Positions 59,290 through 64,000 of a stretch of DNA of 64,000 nt are shown one piece after another. Location: positions 22,470,916 through 22,534,915 of the forward strand of contig JAPWDM010000003.1 of NCBI GenBank assembly GCA_035578155.1. Reading direction: 5' to 3'. Position 1 is the first letter of the stretch. Every line of letters starts with the position of its first letter. The notes beneath the pieces were generated by a model. That model searched no databases, had not been told where the DNA came from, and saw only the letters and a program-made list of their open reading frames with translations. The position numbers and the translations under genes are program-made. Source of the stretch: Brachynemurus nebulosus. Lineage: Eukaryota > Arthropoda > Insecta > Neuroptera > Myrmeleontidae.

Positions 59290-59445
59290 ATGTATATACT
59301 TACACCACGGGACTAAAGTGTTTTTTTATGATCTCTCATGTGAATTATCGCCCTCGAGCCTTAACTGGCCCTCTGGCAACAAACTTCACACACGGGATAA
59401 AAAGTCACACCTTAATGTTCCGTTAGTGTATAATATACTATTTCG
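59290..59445. repeat. Fold-back repeat with CpG-containing core
   Basis: An imperfect palindrome: CACGGGACTAAAGTGTTTTT ... TGTGAATTATCGCCCTCGAG pairs with CTGGCCCTCTGGCAACAAAC ... CACGGGATAAAAAGTCACAC. The right end reads GTATAATATACTATTT, like the outer ends at 49.85 and 54.1 kb. Weaker pairing than the 54.0-kb example. Confidence 0.55.
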
Positions 59446-59850
59446 TCCATTTTTATAATCAATTAGCAAAGGAGATCTACTCGTATATAGGAAAATATTA
59501 ATTAAATTTAATTTTTGTAATTAAATTACAAAAAATGATTTTGTTTCATAGTTAGTTACTATCTGAAACAATAAGGGAAACTGTCATAGTAACGATATTA
59601 TTCAAATAATGTTGAAAGAAATTTTTGACATAATTATTAGAATTTTAAGTCTATTATTAGTATTATTAGAGTTGTAACAGTTAATATAAATACCATAGGA
59701 TTTAAGTACTTGCTTAGCCCCCATAGTATATGATTTATTGTCCTTAGGCCATTACTGGCCCGCAACCAGCGAGCTTTACACTCTGGATGGTGGCGATGCT
59801 GGATAAATCTATAGCTATAGTAGTGCCAGTCCACTGGCACTATTTTCTAC
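59446..59850. other. AT-rich stretch with a weak CpG-containing hairpin
   Basis: At 59740-59800 GGCCATTACTGGCC and nearby CGCAACCAGCGAG may be a further diverged fold-back. AGTGCCAGTCCACTGGCACT at 59822-59841 is a compact near-perfect hairpin. No gene. Confidence 0.4.
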
Positions 59851-60341
59851 CTTCCTACTAGTGATGTTGAGCTGAAGAGAAATTAGTCGATTAATCGAAT
59901 AAAGTTGTTTTTTAGACAAAATTAGTCTTTAGTTGAAAATATCGAGCATGTAACAGTCGACTAATCTTTGATTAAATTTTTGATCGAAATCATAGATGGG
60001 GTAACCTAGATATAATTCATTCAAAATAAATATTTTCTTTTGAATTTGATTATACATTATTAATATTTTATTATAATTTTTCTTTTTTAAAGGAAAAGCA
60101 AGATAAAAAATGAAAACTCGTACCAATGGATAATTTTTTATTTAGTTTTTGATTTTTCGATTTTTTTATAAATAATACAGGGAAAAAATTAAATTAGTCA
60201 TTTTTAGTTACTTTAAAAAAATTAATCATTTTAGTCATTTAGTCGAGGGTAAAATAGTCGGTTAAAAACTGACTATATTTAAACAAAATTGGTCGACTAA
60301 ACCGATTAATCGATTAATCATCCGACATCACTACTTCCTAC
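59851..60341 (+). mobile_element. hAT element 1 of a pair, 475 bp, perfect TSD
   Basis: Element 59859-60333, ends TAGTGATGTTGAG and the complement of TAGTGATGTCGGA. CTTCCTAC lies at 59851-59858 and 60334-60341. TTAGTCGATTAATCG-type motifs are dense near both ends. Non-coding; the 65-codon minus-strand frame 59929-60126 is unrecognised. Confidence 0.85.
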
Positions 60342-60828
60342 TAGTGATGTCGGATAATTAATCCATTAGTCGGTTTAGTCGACTAATTTTGTTTACATTT
60401 AGTCATATTTTAGTCGACAATTTTACCTTCGATTAAATGATTAAAATGATTAATTTTTTTTTTAAATGACTAAGAGACGACTTATTTAACAATTTTTCTG
60501 TATTATTTATTGGACTTCAAAAAATGGAAACTAAAAAATTATCTATCTGTATGATTTTTCACTTTTATGTGATTAATATATTGTGATATTTCATATCTTT
60601 CTCTTCCTTAAAAGAAAAATATTAAAAGTCCATAATTAAATTCAAAAGAAAACATCGTTTTTGAAAGGTTTACATAGGTTACCTTACCATGAATTCGACT
60701 AAAAATTCAGTCGATTGGTCGACTACTCTGTACTCGATATTTTCGATTAATGACCAATTTTATCTGAAAAACAATTTTAGTCGATTAATCGATTAACTGC
60801 TTCACGGTCCGACATCACTACTTCCTAC
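60334..60828 (-). mobile_element. hAT element 2 of a pair, 479 bp, inverted, shared TSD
   Basis: Element 60342-60820, ends TAGTGATGTCGGA at both sides (inverted). It shares CTTCCTAC at 60334-60341 with element 1 and has a third copy at 60821-60828. Its reverse complement aligns with element 1 (for example GAAAATATCGAG and TTTTCTTTTGAATTT), so the two lie in opposite orientation. Confidence 0.85.
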
Positions 60829-62626
60829 AACTCCTTTTTCACTTTCTCTATTCCTTGAACGAGTTTTTCGGAACTTTACTGAAATAAATTTTCAATATAC
60901 TCTTTTATAAAATGTATAAACTATTTTGGCCCGCTGTACATATAAACCTTTAGCAAATTTCATTGGTCACCTGTTGAGAAGATTTATAATCTCTCCGTAA
61001 ATATATTATATGCATGTACTTGAGCGCTGCTCTTACGTTAGAGGAATTATACCTAGCTAAAATTTTATTTCGCAACCGTATTTCGTGTGTCAACTCTAAC
61101 CTCTAGCGTAGTTATCTAGTGGGTTACCTTGGCAATAAATCAGTCTTTTTTGCTAACAGTATACCTACCTGTGATAAAAATTAATTTTGTGTGTAGACCA
61201 TAGACCACCACAGACTACACATAATAAAATGAAATTTCTTGCCTTAATTGATGTCATTAACAACAATTTTAAATTAAATGAAAAATTTAAATATTTTAAT
61301 TAGTAATGTTCTACTATAGCTATTTGTACACATTAAAACTAAAAATAGACAATTTAACTAATAATTAATATTAATGCATCAATATTATAAACTTTTACAA
61401 AGATTTTAATCTGTAATGAAATTTATAATTGTTTTCTCAATTTGACTTACTATAGGTACGATAGAGAAACAAGACATTTTTGACCAAATTTGATTAAAAA
61501 TTTTTGCAATAAATGGTATATTTTCGTATTTTCCAAATTTGTAAAATTAAACTGTAATATATAATGAAACCATTTCTTAACTTGATTCTTCCATAAAAGA
61601 TACATTAGGAAGGTGAATAATGCTGTTAAGTGACTGAATTCAAAAATTACATTGCCACTGACTAGAGACGGTAGTAAAACTAATCCAAAACGGAAGAGGA
61701 GATTCTAATTAGTAATTTGATTTAGAAATTTCGTCAAATGTAACGTTTGAATACAAAAAAAAATTTCAGCTGGGAAGTTTCTATACTAATGGAATATTTT
61801 TCAGCCATATTATTGAAAAACAAATACTTTTGATGAAATTAAAATTTTCGAGAATTTCTTTAATTTAAGATGAATCGATCATTTGAAATTTTCCAAGTTT
61901 AGAATTTGAAATTTTAGTATATTACAGAGAAAGATATGATGCATTCACCGACGCCATTTTATTAAATAATTTCTGACGTGTATAGTTTAGAAGAAATAAA
62001 TTTTCAAAATTGGAATTTTTAACGTACGAGTACATGCCAAAAAATGGTTAAAGGTGAATCAGTGGTATGTATTTAAGTAAGTTGTGCCATTAAAAACAAA
62101 CTTTAAGATTTAAAAAACTGAAAATTATTTGACGTTTTTGAATCATTAAAAAACTATTTTGTTTAATATTGGACGTTTAGTTATTGTAATAAATGGAAAA
62201 AAACTATAAAAATATTATTTTATACTAACATATACCCATAATATATTTGTGTACGTGTTAGTTATTATATGTGCGTACACGTCACTACCAGAATCAAATT
62301 CATTACTTTTAAAATTATTAAAATTAGAAGATTGAATAATAATCAAATATTAATACTGTTACATGTATTATAAAATTTAACTTATTTTTCTACATATAAA
62401 TTATATTTAGTTATAGAGAAAAAAATAGACTTAGTAATTCATTTGTCACAAATTTGTCAGTACTTTGATCGATTCACCTTAAGCCTTGTTAAGTTACAAA
62501 ACGATTAGTAAGAATGTGCAATCGTTATGTACTAACTACCCAATAAATATTTTTTTTTTATTAAGTCAATACGAATTTGGCTTGTTTTTCTCATATATGA
62601 ACTAGCATACATTTTTGGAAATATCT
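60829..62626. other. AT-rich stretch, nothing recognised
   Basis: About 1.8 kb with no gene, repeat end or RNA recognised. Confidence 0.45.
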
Positions 62627-62702
62627 CCAGTAGTCGAGCATGCTTAGAAATACTGGTACTTAAATAGATTGGTAGATCATGAGTTCGATTCCTATAGGAG
62701 CA
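62627..62702 (+). repeat. tRNA-like sequence, possible SINE head
   Basis: AGTAGTCGAGCATGCTTAGA resembles an A box region, and GAGTTCGATTCC is a near-consensus B box 49-60 bases downstream. CTGGTACTTAAATAGATTGG between them resembles the anticodon arm of a Leu-type tRNA. The acceptor stem is not paired, so it is not a functional tRNA. A tRNA-derived SINE head or tRNA pseudogene is likely; the 3' extent is unknown. Confidence 0.45.
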
Positions 62703-64000
62703 GTTGCCTTACAAAAATTTTTCTATAGTTTTCCTTTACAAGTTCATCTAGACACCAGATTAGCTTTTTAAAAAGGAAACGACCAAAGAAAAAATAATGT
62801 AGTGCACAGAGGCGGGCTCAGAGCAAAAGAATAGGAGCGATTCCCTCCTTAAGATTTTCGGAAATAATACCAAACTATTATAATCGATTATAATTAAAGC
62901 AGCAAAAAACTGAGTCAAACAAAGCCAGTCGTCCTTGTAATCAAAGGACCGAATTTTGAAATGAAAATAGTTTAATCGAATCTAACAGTGTTAAGTTAAT
63001 GTAGGTAGCTGTTTTTAATTTTATTATTTTGTAGAACAAATTTTTACGTTTTTTGATGAAAATTTAATTTTCTATTTTATTTTATTTTATTGACCTTATT
63101 AGAAAATAGCAAGTTATGTGTCCTTGTTTTCTGGAAATTTTGACTTTTGTGATGACCTGGTCAAATACAACTTTATACGAATAAGTATGACCTTTATTAA
63201 AATTTTTTTAATCATTAAATTTGTCATTGCCCCTTACATAATAAGCTTCTAGATCCACTTCTTGTGTCATATGATTTTAATATGTAAGTTAGAGAAATAA
63301 TACTGTGGATGACGTCACTTAAAGACTAGTTGCCTGAGCAATTATTATTATTATTTTTATTAATAAATAATTGCTTTTTTCGCCACTAGAGTCACAAGTG
63401 TAATTATTAAACAGCTGAATGGATTTTCTATGGATGATCCGACATCAGTCGTTGCATCTAATATAATTTGAATTTTATGGTGCTCTTCTTTAAAAAAATT
63501 ACCATATATCACTTAAACTGTTTTTCGAAAAATATTATCAATACAAAGAATTACCAATCTTATTAAATAAACAAAAACTATAAGTTATTCACCTCTTTGC
63601 ATGAATTTGGTTTCGTGACTAAATATTTTTAATTAAAGTTAATATTCAAATCTTCTGTACAATCTGATTTAAATTTGTAGAACATGCTCATTTTTTATAT
63701 TTTTTTTATAATATTACAAATATTTTATACCTATATTCAAAAATATTAAATAAGTATTTACTCTCATAACGATTTCTTTATTCAAAAATTAACAAAAGTG
63801 TCCTTGGTTCAAAGAAATAAATCCAAATCCAAAAAAAATCCAAATAAATTTGTAATCTTTGAACAACGAAATCGTTTGAGAGTGTAGGATTAAACAAAAT
63901 TCATTTACGATCATAGCAAAAGAGGGTAGGTACTTATAAATCCAAAAGGATTTGAATTTGATCCCAATTTGTTTACACTAATAAGAAAATGGTAAAAGGG
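62703..64000. other. AT-rich stretch, nothing recognised
   Basis: No gene, RNA or element end was found to the end of the window. Confidence 0.45.

Noticed and set aside
1..64000. CRISPR array or prokaryotic operon
   Set aside because: No evenly spaced short repeats with unique spacers, and no gene-dense coding structure; all content is eukaryotic transposon-type.

Overview
The window looks like nuclear DNA of an arthropod, most probably an insect. It is very AT-rich and has long (TA)n tracts. It contains no operons, rRNA genes or viral gene blocks, and its recognisable content is animal DNA-transposon families: mariner DD41D, Tc1, hAT, pogo/Tigger-like, PIF/Harbinger-like and Helitron. I cannot name the species. 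I found no host protein-coding gene or convincing exon. Apart from one transposase, the open frames are short and fall in repeats, microsatellites or non-coding AT-rich DNA. The window reads as intergenic or intronic sequence built up by repeated transposon insertion.

The only intact gene is a 361-codon mariner transposase (31794-32879) inside a complete 1304-bp element (31681-32984). The element has 32-bp inverted ends and a TA on each side. The catalytic triad D159/D252/D294 has 41 residues between the second and third Asp, the DD41D signature. A decayed Tc1 transposase (about 22865-23435) lies inside a rearranged Tc1 element, itself nested in a hAT element.

Layout. 0-11 kb: small elements at 0.9 and 2.1 kb, a fold-back at 5.5 kb, a pogo-like element with a nested MITE at 8.9-10.0 kb, and a hAT MITE with a perfect target duplication at 10.7 kb. 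11-21 kb: a Helitron with 147-bp tandem repeats, a TTAA-flanked element, a hAT element, a fold-back, and a second TTAA-type element interrupted by a CGGTATT-rich MITE. 22-30 kb: the nested hAT/hAT/Tc1 block, TA-flanked elements at 26.0 and 26.9 kb, and fold-backs at 24.8 and 29.2 kb. 30-36 kb: a microsatellite-bearing repeat, a Harbinger-like element, the intact mariner, a TTAA element and a hAT element with internal tandem repeats. 39-49 kb: a 1.7-kb TA-flanked palindrome, two TTAA elements, hAT elements, another microsatellite repeat and a small MITE. 49.8-54.3 kb: three copies of an 850-bp repeat, two forming a near-perfect 1.7-kb palindrome inserted into a microsatellite repeat. 55-64 kb: fold-backs, a hAT-like element, a solo copy of the 9.2-kb MITE, two inverted hAT elements sharing three identical 8-bp target copies, and a tRNA-like SINE head.

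Most elements are non-autonomous and would have depended on transposases encoded elsewhere. Identical 8-bp duplications at 10.7, 35.1, 44.9 and 59.9-60.8 kb, and the undamaged mariner, indicate that some insertions are young. Family assignments rest on terminal repeats and target duplications read by eye; no database search was possible.
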